From: Castanea sativa
Lineage: Eukaryota; Streptophyta; Magnoliopsida; Fagales; Fagaceae
Assembly: GCF_040712315.1 (NCBI RefSeq)
Contig: NC_134017.1
Location: forward strand, 18,010,001-18,074,000
Direction of reading: 5' to 3'
DNA: 64,000 nucleotides
Part shown: positions 21,854 to 33,892 of the stretch, one piece after another
Layout: each line of letters opens with the position of its first letter
How positions within the stretch are numbered: the first letter of the stretch is position 1
Program-made: the position numbers and the translations under genes
Notes under the pieces: generated by a model
What the model saw: only the letters and a program-made list of their open reading frames with translations
Databases searched by the model: none
Told to the model about the DNA's origin: nothing

Positions 21854-24800
21854 ATGGATAGAGAACAATCTCTTATTATCCCTCCTTTATTTGATGGGAC
21901 TAACTATGCATACTGGAAAATACGCATGAGGGCTTTTTTGCAGTCTCTAGATGAGAAGGTGTGGCAAGCTATAGAGATTGGTGGGATCAAGCCAAAGGAA
22001 GCACTAGCCGATTGGGATGAGGCTAAGATCAAGGCAGCAAACTTCAACAGCAGGACATTGAATACATTGTTCAGTGCAGTCACAAATGAGGAATTCAATA
22101 AGATATCCTCCACTGAAACTGCAAAGGAAGCATGGACCATCCTCCAAACAACATATGAGGGAACGAAGGCTGTCAAGGATTCGAAGCTTCAGAAGCTCAC
22201 TACAAGCTTTTAAGAGATAAAAATGGAGAAGGATGAGTCATTTGATGAGTTCTATGCAAAACTCAAAGACATAGTGAACTCTGCCTTTAATCTTGGAGAA
22301 ACTATCCCAGCACCCAAGATTGTGAGAAAAGTGTTCAGATCTCTACCCGAAAGGTTCCATGCCAAGATCACTGCAATTGAGGAATCAAACGATATTGACA
22401 AAATTCCTTTGACAGAGCTAGTTGAAAATCTACAAACCTATAAGTTGGGTTTGTCTAGCATCAGAGAAACGAGCAAAAGCAAGAGTATGGCACTAAAGGC
22501 CAAGAGTAGTGAGACGGAAGAGTCTTCAGATGATGAAGATTCTAAGATGAAGTCCTACATCATCAGGCAATTTAAGAAGTTTATGAAGAATGCCAATGGG
22601 AAAGGCTTCAACAAGGACCATAGGCAATCCAATTCCTCTCAGTTCAAGGGCCAAGACAAAGGGAAGAAGGATGCTAGGGATGGCGGTCAGTACACTATTC
22701 CTACTGGACCTAAGTGCTTTAGGTGCCAAGGCTTCGAACACATGAAACAGGAGTGCCCAACATATCTCAAGACGATTGGGAAAAGCAAGGCACTTGCTAG
22801 ATGATTCTGACAATGAGGATGACGGAATCTTGAATGCCTTCACTGCCACAATTAATCCTACTGAAGGGATTGTTGAAGATGTGGATGAAGAAGAGGAATT
22901 GGTGGAATCCAAGTTTGAGAAGATGAATGTGTTGGGGTTTATGCCCTAAAATCCATTTTATTGGCATATAATAAATAATTAAATTGTTTAATTATATGAG
23001 ACTATCTATAAATGAACTAACAGAACATTATTTTAGTCCATGAAATGCATTGTATGTGATTTATGGGATTTAGTCACAGAAGACGTAAATCACAAGTTCG
23101 ATGTAAATCACAAGTTCCTTGTAAACTCAAAATGTAGTTCATAGTCGGTGATAAAATTGGACGTTTCATCTGCAAAAACTATAACATATCAACTAAGATG
23201 ATTTATCTTGATTATGGAAGTGGAGACTTCTATTTGGTATGTTGATATGTTTTAAGAGTTAAGACATATTGAACTGGACCGCTGTGAGGTTTATTATTCT
23301 CCTAACAACTGTCAAATGAATAATAAATCTCACAACTTCTATTTACATCAACTCTAAATCCTGAGAGAATAATGAACTTGATCATGAGATGTAGGTTACT
23401 TTAATATATCAGGAGTGAGATCTATTAGTCACAGTCAAAACCTCAGTATGTTGGGCAGCCGAATTTAGTGTTTATGGAACATATATTCTTAAGATGGAAT
23501 TCATAATCTCTTAACGGAGATATAAAATATTCCCTTAAGATAAGTTTAATGGGTTTGGTTATTCAGGGTGTTGGGCCCAACCACTTTAGTAAGGAGTTAA
23601 TAAAGTATATATTTATGAAATTGGATTTCATAAATATATGATGAATAACATAAAGGATTAAACTAGGTACTCAAGGATTAAGATGTAGTAATCTTCAAAG
23701 TGGCAGTCTATATTCATGACTTTGTATTACTACGAATATTTTTATGAAGGGGTTGCATGTATAATAAAGTCTTGAGATATAATTTATAGATAAGACCTAG
23801 CGTGCAACTATATTTCTATAGTGGTATTAAATATAGTTAATGGTAACTTTGGACTTGTCAAAAGTTGATAGAAAAGCCCAAGACCCATTGGAGCTAGTGT
23901 CTTATTAGTCCCTTTTGGTCCCACTCCAAGCCACATACTAGAGCCCAATTGGAATAGCTAAAAAAGTTAGCCCAATTAGATAATCAGTTATATATATAAA
24001 GAGAGAAACATACGTTTTTTTATTAAGGTTTTCATAAGACTTTTCATGAGGGTTTTCATGAAGATCATACGAGAAATGAAATGGTTTGTATGTGAGTGTT
24101 GGACACTCTCTTATTCTCTTCTTGGAAACTAATTGAGAGACCACACTTCTTGGGCATCAAGTCGAATTGGAATGAAGATTAAGAGTGTTCCCAAGTACTT
24201 ATATGTAAATTGTTTTGAATTTTACCATACCAAGGTACGCTTTCTTGTTCTCAAATTTTGAAACTTACATAGCACATGTTATGAATTGCAAATGAAGTAG
24301 ATCCATTTATTTTCCGCTACGTATGTTTAGTATGCGATACAAACATGTATTTTTCCAACAAAATGATCAAGATGACATTCACACAACCTATGCTAAGCTA
24401 TACAAGGTCTCAGAAAAGCACGAGAAGCTGTATAAGTTGACCGCCAAGAAATATAGTGATGTGGAGCTTGAACGTGAAGATCTTTCCACAAAGTTTGATG
24501 AAGCAAATCAAACTATTGGAGCACTGAGGTTTGAAAATAACTTCTTGGCTGAGAAGACTAAGAAGCTTGAGGCAAAACTATTTCAAATCAAAGCTCAGCT
24601 AGAAAGGACTTCAAGTGCTAAGCTCGATGAAATGCTTAGTTTCCAAAAATCTGCTTCAGATCGAACAGGTTTAGGGTATGATTTTTCTTCCTCTAATATT
24701 ACTTCTTCCAGTACTACTATTTTGTTCCTCCTAGTAATAATGTTGAAATTGAGAACACTAATGTTAAAACTGAATTAGCTAGTGAGAACATAGAAAGGGG

Positions 24801-25163
24801 TAAATCTATCTTAGGAGCACCCCTAAGCAGGATAAGAAGGAAGTTAAAAACCCTAGGGCTAAAAAGGCTAACTCTCAAAAGCCCAAACAAAAGAAGCAGC
24901 ATCTCTGTCATCACTATGGAGCAACTGGTCATACTCGACTAAATTGCTATAAGTGGTTAGCCACTCAAAATAGCAACAGCATGTTGGCATCGGGAAACTA
25001 GAATCAATTTATGTCCTCGTTTGCTCCTCTCAAAGATCTTTTCAAAGCCCTCATGTTCCTTTCAAACTTAAATGGTATCAATCCTTCCCCATTACCACCG
25101 ATTCAAGGGTTTGCGAAAAGAAAAGGTTCTTCCAAGGTGTGGAAGAAAAAGGGTTCCAAGTGA
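21854..25163 (+). pseudogene. Element B gag pseudogene, interrupted by solo LTR
   Basis: The first ATG is at 21854 (MDREQSLIIPPLFDGTNYAYW). Copia gag (UBN2-type) runs to 22804 with one nonsense codon at 22211, and includes the CCHC knuckle CFRCQGFEHMKQEC. A frameshift near 22797 changes phase. Reading resumes (DDSDNEDDGILNAF) to 22929, then the 1431-bp solo LTR intervenes; removing it and one target copy keeps the frame open into NDQDDIHTTYAKLYK (24362 on). A coiled-coil-like Lys/Glu segment (24400-24640) and a second knuckle CHHYGATGHTRLNC (about 24907-24948) follow, ending GSK-stop at 25161-25163. Confidence 0.8.
22930..24360 (+). mobile_element. Solo LTR, C1 family (1431 bp), inside element B gag
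   Basis: Starts TGTTGGGGTTTATG and ends TTTTTCCAACA, a clean TG...CA unit almost the length of the C1 3' LTR. Flanks are GAATG (22925-22929) and AAATG (24361-24365), a 5-bp target-site duplication with one G/A difference. Excision of the element with one flank restores the gag reading frame, confirming the boundaries. The usual origin is recombination between the two LTRs of a full element. Confidence 0.9.
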
Positions 25164-26104
25164 TTTAATCACTTTTTCTCTCTCCATCTGTTTTTTTTTT
25201 TTTATTGCAATACTTGTGTGTTTTGCTTTAAATTTTTGAGTCAGTCTAGTTTTATGCATTGCTTTGTTTTGTCTTACATGTTTTTGGTTATTAGTTTTTC
25301 AGTTTTAGTTATTTTATTTTATTTCAAAAATAAAAAAATAAATAAATTAAAAAATTCTGAAAAATATAAAAATAGTGTGTGTTTGTGTACATTGGTTCTT
25401 GTGAACCTTAAAATAGCCATTGAAACAAAATTTTCTAAACTTTGTATCACTTGTAGCTTAGATGAGCATCTCTATGCACAACTAAGTAAGTGAGCTTTGT
25501 GGCTCTTTGTTTGTGATGAGTAAGGTCAAGTGATCTCTTGTACTTAACACTTGTATCACTCTTTTTGATGGGAAGAACTAGAAAATCCTAAGAGAAAGAT
25601 ATAAACAACCATCTCACCACTATTACTTGCCAATCATGATATGACATTTGTATGCTTCGGCATAGCAAAAGTACTATGTCAAAAAACTTAACATAATTGG
25701 GTATTTCTTTTCTCTCCTTTGTTTACTTATGCATGGTTTGCTTAATAAAAAGAAAATATGCAAAGAAATAAAAGCAAAAAGAACAAAATGCTTCAAAATA
25801 TGATTACAAGCGTGTTTTCTAGGAGATGTGGGAGTTATAGGATGTACCTCAGAGGTGATAGTCCCCATCAAACAGTTATGATTGTGTGTGAGTTAAAGTG
25901 ATTTTCTCATATCTCAAATCGTCATAACATTAAGAGACTTGTGTAATCTTGCAATGTTTTTCACACACAACACGCAATATTCTTTGCTACTCTTGATACA
26001 TGTGCAGGTACAATGTGATTTGGTCATCACAAGGTTTACATGCATTGATGTATGCTCACTAAACTGTCTTAATTTATTTTTGAAATATAAAATTGGATAG
26101 ACTT

Positions 26105-26107
<3 letters not shown>

Positions 26108-26153
<46 letters not shown>
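26108..26153. repeat. (TG)n microsatellite in element B
   Basis: Pure GT/TG run; element A has the complementary (CA)n at the homologous site, 18810-18836. Confidence 0.9.
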
Positions 26154-26156
<3 letters not shown>

Positions 26157-26284
26157 GGAGCTATATGCTTAACTCTTCATTGTTTGAAAGATTATTTTGA
26201 GAGGTTAAAATGTTGGTTGGATCATTGGCTGTTTTGCATGTTTGATTGCAGTCATATCTGTGTTTTTCCCTTCTTGAAAAACTA

Positions 26285-26640
26285 TTTTTAAGCCATCTCG
26301 ACACCTTCTCGACACCTCTCGATACTTGGCTTACCTGTCGAGCTCTTCAGTTGCATCTTATCGTAATCTCAACACCTCTCAATAGCTGGTGGATCGATCG
26401 AGAAACCTCCTGACCTCTCAATAGCTCCTTGATAGCTTGTGGAGCAATCGAGAAACCTCCTAACCTCTCAATAGCTTCTCGACAGCTAGTGGATCGATCG
26501 AGCTTCTTTTGTGTGTCTGATGTTTGGTTCCTCGATAGCTGCATCTGTCGACACCTATGTTCTTGACACCTATCTCAATACCTTAGCTCGACACCTTTCA
26601 ACACCTATATCTATCGAGATTTATTGAGGTTCTATAAATA
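26285..26640 (+). repeat. TCGA-rich decamer array
   Basis: Imperfect units such as CTCGACACCT, CTCAATAGCT and ATCGATCGAGAAACCTCC follow each other for ~350 bp. Similar clusters occur at the homologous place in element A (about 18520-18665) and in the LTRs (9680-9780, 20967-21063, 61300-61400). Some units have CTCAA instead of CTCGA, which fits decay of methylated CpG. Confidence 0.65.
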
Positions 26641-27172
26641 GGGTCGGTGCATTTTCGGACCTCATTTCTCTTGATCTCTCTCTCAATAGTTTTGTCTCCT
26701 TACCACCCTTTTTCACTCTCTCTCACTCAAATACTCTCCTCAAGGTTTCTTCAAGCTTTTTCAAGTTTTTCTTCCCTTGGTAAGCTTCTTATCTTTCATT
26801 CTACATGCATTTCATGTTTTGAAATCTAGGTTTTTGAGTTGTGGAAAAAATTTGGGGTTTTTTCAAAGTGTTGAGTTTTTGTGAAAATTTGGGATGGATT
26901 TTTCCCTAAATGAGTTTCAAATCTCATACATTGCATCTCATAAGCATAATAACTGTATTATCATGCATTTAAATGTGTGCAAATTGATTGTGTGCTGGTA
27001 GGATTGGATTGGGCAAAGCCCATGATGTCTTTTATATGGCATGTCAAATGTTCATGCATTTTTCATACATATGTTCTTTCCTTTCAATATACTTGCTATA
27101 TTTGAACTGTGTTGGAACTTTTCTAAGTGCTACTTTCTGCCCCCTCTCTCTCTAGTTTACGTTAGTGCGTCA

Positions 27173-28333
27173 ATGGCACCAAAACATAAGTCTATTCCGT
27201 CCCAGAACCCTCTACGTTCTAGGGCCTCTTCGTCTTCTGATCCTACTCCCTCCTCTGTTTTGTTTCGTGATAAGAAAGCCCAAAAGGACTTCTTGGAGAA
27301 CTTCTCTAAATGAGGTGTTCATTCGTAATGCCAAGTTGTTTTGTCAGACTTCATCAATACTGACCTTCCCAATGTCATTCACAAACGGGAATGAGAGTCA
27401 CTATGTGACGTCCCAGTCACATGTCCTTCCGTGCTAATTCAGGAGTTCTAGTCCAACATGCATGAAACTAATACTTCAATACCTCTATTTCATACTCGCG
27501 TTCAAGGTACGTCCATAGTAGTCACACCGGAATTGGTATCCGATGTGCTTCATGTTCTGCGGGTTGCGCATCCTAACTACCCCAGTTGTGAGCGTCTACG
27601 GACTATGTCCAAAGACGAGATGATCTCTGCTTTCTGTGAGCGCCCAACTAATTGGGATAAGCATTAGTCTTCATCATGTCGACCTTCTGCTAAAGGTCCT
27701 AGATTCTTGAACATGGTGATAACGTTTGTGTTGTATCCTCTCTCTCACTACAACTCTATCACAGAGCCCCGTGCTCAGTTCTTGTTGTCCCTTCTTGATG
27801 ATCTTTCCATAGATTTTCCTTCACACCTTATCTTTTCTATCATAGATGTTTATAGGGATAAGGCTACCCATGATAAACTCATCTTTCCTTCTACTACCAT
27901 GCGAATCTTACGCCATTTTTCTATTCCTTTTACCTCTTTTGACCACTTCTCCTTTATGTGTGCCATGGACTACGCTACCGTTAAACGAAGCGAGCCCCAG
28001 TTTCATTCAAGGCAGTCCGGTTTGGCAACTCCTCCTACTCCTTCGGCTCCTTCTACCTCTACTCCCTCTTTTTCAGCGGAAGGTGTGACTTTGGATGCCA
28101 TCATGGCATAGCTTCAGCGCATGGATGCTCGCCTTGATACACTTTCTACTGAGTTGTATCAGGTGAACACTCGTGTTAGCCGTATTGCTAGATGGCGGGC
28201 TTGCCTTGGTGGCTTTGTGGAGTCTCACTCTCCTCTTCCTGTGGCATCCGAGACAACTGATGATGATTCTGGTGATGATGATGATAAGGATGGAGATGCT
28301 AGCTCTTCCAGTTCTGACGAGATGTCTACTTAA
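27173..28333 (+). pseudogene. Extra 3' ORF of element B
   Basis: Start ATGGCACCAAAACAT at 27173 in the context GTCAATGG. The first ~46 codons are open (MAPKHKSIPSQNPL, Ser/Pro-rich, then KKAQKDFLENF), then a frameshift near 27305 and stops split it into pieces: 27458-27667 (VVTPELVSDVLHV, MSKDEMISAFCERP), 27707-28111 (MVITFVLYPLSHYNSI, FPSHLIFSIIDVYRD) and an acidic Asp/Ser tail ending at 28333. It resembles the 'putative plant transposon protein' family (recognition from memory). No zinc knuckle, protease or RT motif, and no signal peptide or membrane span is seen. Confidence 0.6.
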
Positions 28334-28910
28334 CACTCTTACCCTTTGTCACTCGTAACAAAAAGGGGGAGTAGTTTTGGATATAATAGTAGTCATTCTT
28401 AGGGAGAGAGTTAAGACATAGGAGATTTTTGTTAGGAGAGAGCTTGTTTCTTTTTGAGGGATGTAGTGAGGATTACATGTATCTTTTCTTTTCTTTCTTT
28501 GTTGGGATACATTGTTCTTGTACCTAGGTCTTGTGACCATTTTTACATACATGATGCTTATCAAGTGATATATATATATATATATATATATGATGTATGT
28601 TTTATTCACCTATCTCTACATGTGTTATTTCTTTTCTCTCTTTATACACATGATTCTTATATTTGTATGCAATCTATTATTCTTGCTTCACACAAAGATG
28701 TCTTGATGTGTTTTGTTTAAAGTGTTTCAGAAATACAGGTTGTCAAAGTTTACTTGCCATAAACTCTTTTGTTGCAAAGTTTTTCAAGAGTTTGTGTTAG
28801 GATAGATTTTATTATATTCAACAAATGAGCATGAGTGGAGTGCTTTATGACTTCTCTCATATGTTCATTTATCTGTTATGGTTTTGTCACGGATTGCCAA
28901 AAAGGGAGAT
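28334..28910 (+). other. Element B 3' untranslated region and polypurine tract
   Basis: Inverted counterpart of 9977-10555 of element A. It contains a short (AT)n at 28568-28590 and ends in the polypurine tract AAAAAGGGAGAT (28899-28910) directly before the 3' LTR. Confidence 0.7.
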
Positions 28911-29024
28911 TGTTAGGACATATGTGGTTCACTTGTTAAGAACATATGTCGTTCTTTTATGCAATTGGCTAATCCTCTGACAAAACGCACTTTACTTATA
29001 TTTAGGTAGATTTTGGATGCTTTA
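28911..29024 (+). repeat. 3' LTR of element B, truncated
   Basis: TGTTAGGACATATGTGG matches the 5' LTR closely for about 114 bases (to GGATGCTTTAA), after which the sequence changes abruptly to AT-rich Helitron-type DNA. Confidence 0.8.
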
Positions 29025-29177
29025 ACTAAGCCTTTTAAACATGAATAAACTCATGATTAATAAATAAATAAAAAACAAAACCAATAGTATCACTTAAATA
29101 ATAAAATGCAATATTTTTTTTTCATTGTTTTATTAAATTATATACATTCCCGTGCGGTAGCACGAGTTACATACTAG
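29025..29177 (+). mobile_element. H1: Helitron 3'-end remnant
   Basis: Ends with the Helitron terminator signature: hairpin CGTGC-GGTA-GCACG (29151-29164), ten-base spacer, CTAG (29174-29177) and a T. The 5' part is missing, cut at the truncated LTR of element B. Confidence 0.7.
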
Positions 29178-29572
29178 TTTATATCTATATCTATATCTAT
29201 CTATATTATATATAATAGACGAAACTGAGAGAAAGTTGGTTCCTACATTTAAGGACGTGTTGACAAATAGGATAACTACTTATCTAAAATTTAGACACAT
29301 TTCACTTTAAAGAGCAATACATTATATTGTTTTGCAAGTTTAGCACTGTTTGAAAGTGTTTTTTTTAATATTAAAAAAAAGTGGTAGCAATAAAATAATA
29401 AACACATTGCAACTAAAAAACCCCTAGCCATCCCTTCTCATCACTCCGCTTGACATTTTCTCTCTTAAAAAAAAAAAACCCTGGCGATACTGCAATACAA
29501 AGAACGGCCAGCCATCGCCATCTGATCTGCTGTTCTGCCTCATCTCTCCTCTGCAACAAAATTTGTCTAAAG

Positions 29573-32500
29573 GTCAGCGTACTCTTTTCTTCTTCAAATA
29601 CTGTTTCGGTTTTCTGAAACTTTTCACCATTGCTTTTCCTTTTCGAATTAGCATATTAAATCTCCAATATGTATATGTTTTTAGTTTAAAAACAGATGTT
29701 TATACTACAAGAATTACCATCTTCCTTTTCAATATATCTGTATTTCAAAATTTTCTCCATTCCGAATTGTCTAGGGTTCTTCTTTGCCTCCTTTTGAAAT
29801 ATGGATGGGTTTATTTCTCTTTCTATGGAAAAATTATAATTCCCAGATTTAAGTACTGGTAACATATGGGATTTTGCCCTTGATTTTAATGGCCAAATTT
29901 CAACTTAGATGGTTATAAGTCTGAAAGTTTAAAGTGTGTATGATGGGTTTATTCTCTCTCTATGGATGATTTAGTCTGAAATAATTATTTTTGGTTTTAA
30001 TTTTTTGTAACATTAGGGATTTCACCCTTGATTTAAATACTTGGATGGTTTAAAATCTGAAAGTTTAGAGTGTATAGTAATTAATAATTTTTTTCTAAGT
30101 CAAATGATGGTTTTTTGGAATTATTACTGGGTTTTTGAAAAATAAATTAATTAATTAATAACCAACTGATTATTATACACCTTCTAACAGTTTGTTAGAC
30201 ACTATGTTATTTAAATTATAAAAAACCTTCTTACCCTGTCATTTTTTTGAAATTCAGATTTGCTGCAGTTCTCTCTGTCAAGTACATATCTTGAGTAATT
30301 TGCAAGATAGGTTAGGAAAGCCTAATTTTTCCTTTGTTTATCTGATAATTCTGTCCATTATGTATTTGTTGTTTGAATTTCCTCTGTTTTTGCATATTTT
30401 AGACAACTTTTTCTATATATAAAAAAAAAAATGCATTCCATGATTCTTTTTCAACTAACCTGTAAAATTGTTATGTTTTTTTTTTGTTGGTGTCATGCTT
30501 TGCGATCAACTTCCTTATAATGATTACTCATCGATTAAGGTAGATCAAGATCTTTTTTCATATTTAGGTGTGGGTAGACTCATTACATGAATTTGAGTGT
30601 CCATGCGCTGAATTTGAGTGTCCATTTTTTAAATGGATAAATTTAGAAATATGTTTTGAACCAATTCAGTCTTGGTGTCCCATAAGCAGTCAATGGTACT
30701 ATGGGATCAATCTTGCGCATTTTTTCAATTCAAGCCAGATTACAACTTCAATTTTTTTTCTATAATTTAAGAAACATCCTTTTCCCATCCTTTTGTTGAA
30801 GCACACATTTACGGAGTTCTCTTTCATATAAGACATTTGGGTGTTTTTTTAAGACATTCAAATGCAAGTATAGGGCTTTGTTTTGATCGTTGCTTAATTT
30901 AGTTAAAGTAAGAAATAGTTTCAAAATAACATATTAGTCGAATTCCTTAAAAAAAGAAGAGTGAAATGTAAGTGGCACTTTAAAAGATAGAATTTCAAAT
31001 GAGTGTTTCCCAATTGATGTATTTGGGTTTGAATTGGTTTTTGTTCTGGATTCAATTGACCTATAACCCTATTATGATTCCATTAATCTTATTCAATCTT
31101 CTTCTGATAGCCAAATAGATAGAGTTCTCTTTGATTTTTTTTTGTCTGCTATGTTTTGTAATCAAGTTGGCTTATTTGTGTTTATGAGGTTTTCCAATTC
31201 TGTCTAACTCAATGATTACATTGTCTTGCTTTTGATGGATTTGAGTTCTATTAGTGATATTTTGTAAGCATTGAAAATGCATGATTTATGCTTTACGAAT
31301 AAAAATTAGTGATTCCCACACATGAAGTGCTGTTTATACCTAAATTTGATATGTCTAGAAGTTTACATTACAGTTAAAATTTAAAATAAATATATATAAA
31401 AAAAAAAAAAGACAATACTTTATGATCTTATGATTGCCAAATGCTAGAATTACGAGCTTGGATTTAATTATTGTTACTGGATTACCATATTTTGAAGTCT
31501 TGATTTTGGTACATCTAAATATGGTAGAGACCACTTTCAATTCTTAAGACTCAATTTGGTTAGTGACTATGTTTTGATTAGAAAAAAAGTTTTGGCTTCC
31601 CATCAGTCAGTTATATTTTAAATTTTTTAATACATTTCTAGGAGTCATTATGCCAAAAATATATTGAAGATTAAAGGTAACCTGATTTCCCTTTTTTTTT
31701 CCAATTTTTTGGGTTCTGTTTTGTCTATTATTGTTATTTTGCGTCGAAGTAATGCTAGGATATTTGAGGCCGACTCAAGAATGAGGAAGGTGAAATACAA
31801 GCCATTGAGGTCAAGTCTCAATTGGTAACCAAAGTCTCAAAGATGAGATGCCTCTATTTGTACTTGGCAAGTAAACTGAAATCTTTATTCATTAATGAAG
31901 CGGTTTTTTCCTTGGCAAGTAAACTAAAATCTTGACTGTTTCTGCAGAAGTTTTCACTGTGGCATGCCACTTAGTACTTACCACACATAGGATATGTACT
32001 CTCACTTTTGCTGATTGGTGTAGCTTTGAGTGTTATCTCATGAAGTTGGAGCAACATAGGTGTTGTGATCCAAGCTGATACAAGAATAGCGGTGATGCTA
32101 GCTCCTGTAATTTAACAGGAGCATAGCTAATGTATGATCTGTTAGTGTAGGTCTGTTAGCTAATATATGAGCATAGCTAATGTATGAGCATAGTTAATGT
32201 TTTAAAAGTGTATCTCGAAATGTGAATGTAATTGCTATTAAGTTGATAGAAATTGCATGTAATTCATTTAGTAGATCATTTTTGGTTGGAGGACACCTCT
32301 TATTCTTTGAGTTTAACACAGTAGAATACATTCAAAGATTGTGTACAGCAGTCAATGTGGCATGACCACAAAGCTGAATCTACAAAGGGGTATCAAAGAT
32401 TTGATTGATTTACAGATACTTCTTTTAATTTGCTAAAAATTCTACTGCACCAATAATATATGGACATCTAATCATGGTTAAAGACCATTTTAAAATCTGT

Positions 32501-32630
32501 CTGTCAATGATCATATGGAATTTTCGACTTAGTGCTATTTTCCCGATGTTTTTAACATGTGAAAGCAATCAGTTGGATGGTGTGGAATAGTAAATATGGG
32601 TACTGGTAGAAAGAATTTGATATTTTGTGA

Positions 32631-32674
<44 letters not shown>

Positions 32675-33780
32675 CTTGCGGAAAATTGTGTTCATACTTC
32701 TAGCTGCACTTTAACTTTGTAGTTTCCACACAGGTTCAAAAGATTAAAGTTTGCAAAATGAACCAATTTGATTGTCATGCCAATCTAGACACTAATGTGT
32801 CATGAATTTGGCATATTAGCAACAAAATTATGGAATTTATGATTAATTCACTTAACAACCAAACATTGCAACCTTTTCCTTTTTTTTAATATTTATTTTT
32901 TAAAATTACCAAGGAAATATCTTTTAAGGACCTTTCCCAACAAACAGATTGAGTATATCTTCAGTAAAACCAATTGCTTTGTGGACATTTGCAAGTCCCA
33001 AGAATTTTTAGATACAAATATATTACTGCTTTTCTTCAACAAAAAATTAAAAAATTAAAATGCAAAGATAATACATATAGAAGAGATGGAGAGAGAGAAA
33101 TCTTAAGATTTAAAAAATATTAAACCCATGATGATAAAGTAGTTTTAAATTCTGATTTTGGTTTTGACATTTTGAGTGCTATTTTAAAATTTTTAATTTA
33201 AAAATTTATAATTTCTAATACATTGGCTACATACTTATTTAATTAAATTTATTTAACTAAAACTTTTAATATAAAATATTCACTTCAAATATTTATCTAA
33301 AATTATTTGAATATATTTACTTTCTCATATACTAATTATTTTTTACGAGTAGATGTTTATTTTTGAGCTACAAAGATAGGGTAGCAACAAATTGGTAATT
33401 GACTTAAAAATTCGTATCCTAAAATATAATAGAAAATCGTTAGATTTAACAGATGGCTTGGTCAATTAGGAATCACACCAAAGCTCTAGATGGAGCTAAA
33501 TATATGTGTGTGTTACAATGAGAGAATACTATGCATTTTGATTGTGTTTTTGCGATGTGGCTTTTTTCTCATTGATGTAAGTGTATTTTTTAAGTTAAAT
33601 AGTCACATGACAAAATCTTAAGAAGGTAACCTAAGAAACAGCACCTAAGATACTATACATAAGTTTTGTCTATAGTTAAAAATGTCATTTTTTAAACAAT
33701 GTTTTGTTTAAAATAATATTGTTTCATGGTTATAAATGAGTTTTTTTTTCTTCGTTCCATAACATTTAACTTTTAATATA
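29573..33780. other. H2 interior: no coding sequence recognised
   Basis: AT-rich sequence with intron-like poly-T tracts. It contains a (TG)n at 32636-32673. Short open readings (29563-29862, 30568-30765) have no domain. Parts near 29780-29870 resemble the H3 first-intron repeat (34395-34470), so this is largely the H3-type first intron plus sequence of unknown origin. Confidence 0.5.
32636..32673. repeat. (TG)n microsatellite in H2
   Basis: Uninterrupted TG run following TATATG. Confidence 0.9.
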
Positions 33781-33892
33781 TGTTTTAAAATATATTTCGT
33801 CTTCTTATGAACAATTCTTTCCCTATTTTACCATCATAAAATGATCCCGCGCATTGCGCAGGTTAAACACTAGTCTAAATCTATATTCTATA

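Larger units (their letters stand above)
25164..27172 (+). other. Element B untranslated region before the extra ORF
   Basis: Non-coding. From about 25230 it is the inverted counterpart of element A 19700 down to 17930. It holds a T-run (25191-25203), a (TG)n at 26108-26153, a TCGA-rich array at 26285-26640, a TATAAATAGGG box-like sequence at 26633-26643, and a CT-rich leader-like stretch (26660-26780). Those last items could be a promoter and leader for the extra ORF; that is inference. Confidence 0.5.
20772..29024 (+). mobile_element. Element B: copia-type retrotransposon lacking pol
   Basis: In order: 5' LTR, primer-binding site, gag, a solo LTR nested in gag, end of gag, long untranslated region, extra 3' ORF, polypurine tract, and the first ~114 bp of the 3' LTR. 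Protease, integrase, RT and RNase H are absent: sequence goes from the end of gag (25163) to sequence that in element A lies downstream of the pol stop (from about 25230). It would need proteins from another element to move. It mirrors element A in inverted orientation. Confidence 0.8.
29178..33873 (+). mobile_element. H2: non-autonomous Helitron (~4.7 kb)
   Basis: The 5' end region (TATATAATAGACGAA at about 29207, then CTGAGAGAAAGTTGGTTCC) is nearly identical to that of H3. The 3' end has the hairpin CCGCGCATTGCGCAGG (33847-33862), TTAAACA and CTAG (33870-33873). It shares with H3 a leader exon ending CTAAAG|GTCAG (29572), but carries no Rep, helicase or RPA sequence that I can find. The start could be 29178, directly after H1's CTAG, or the TC at 29200. 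Confidence 0.8.
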
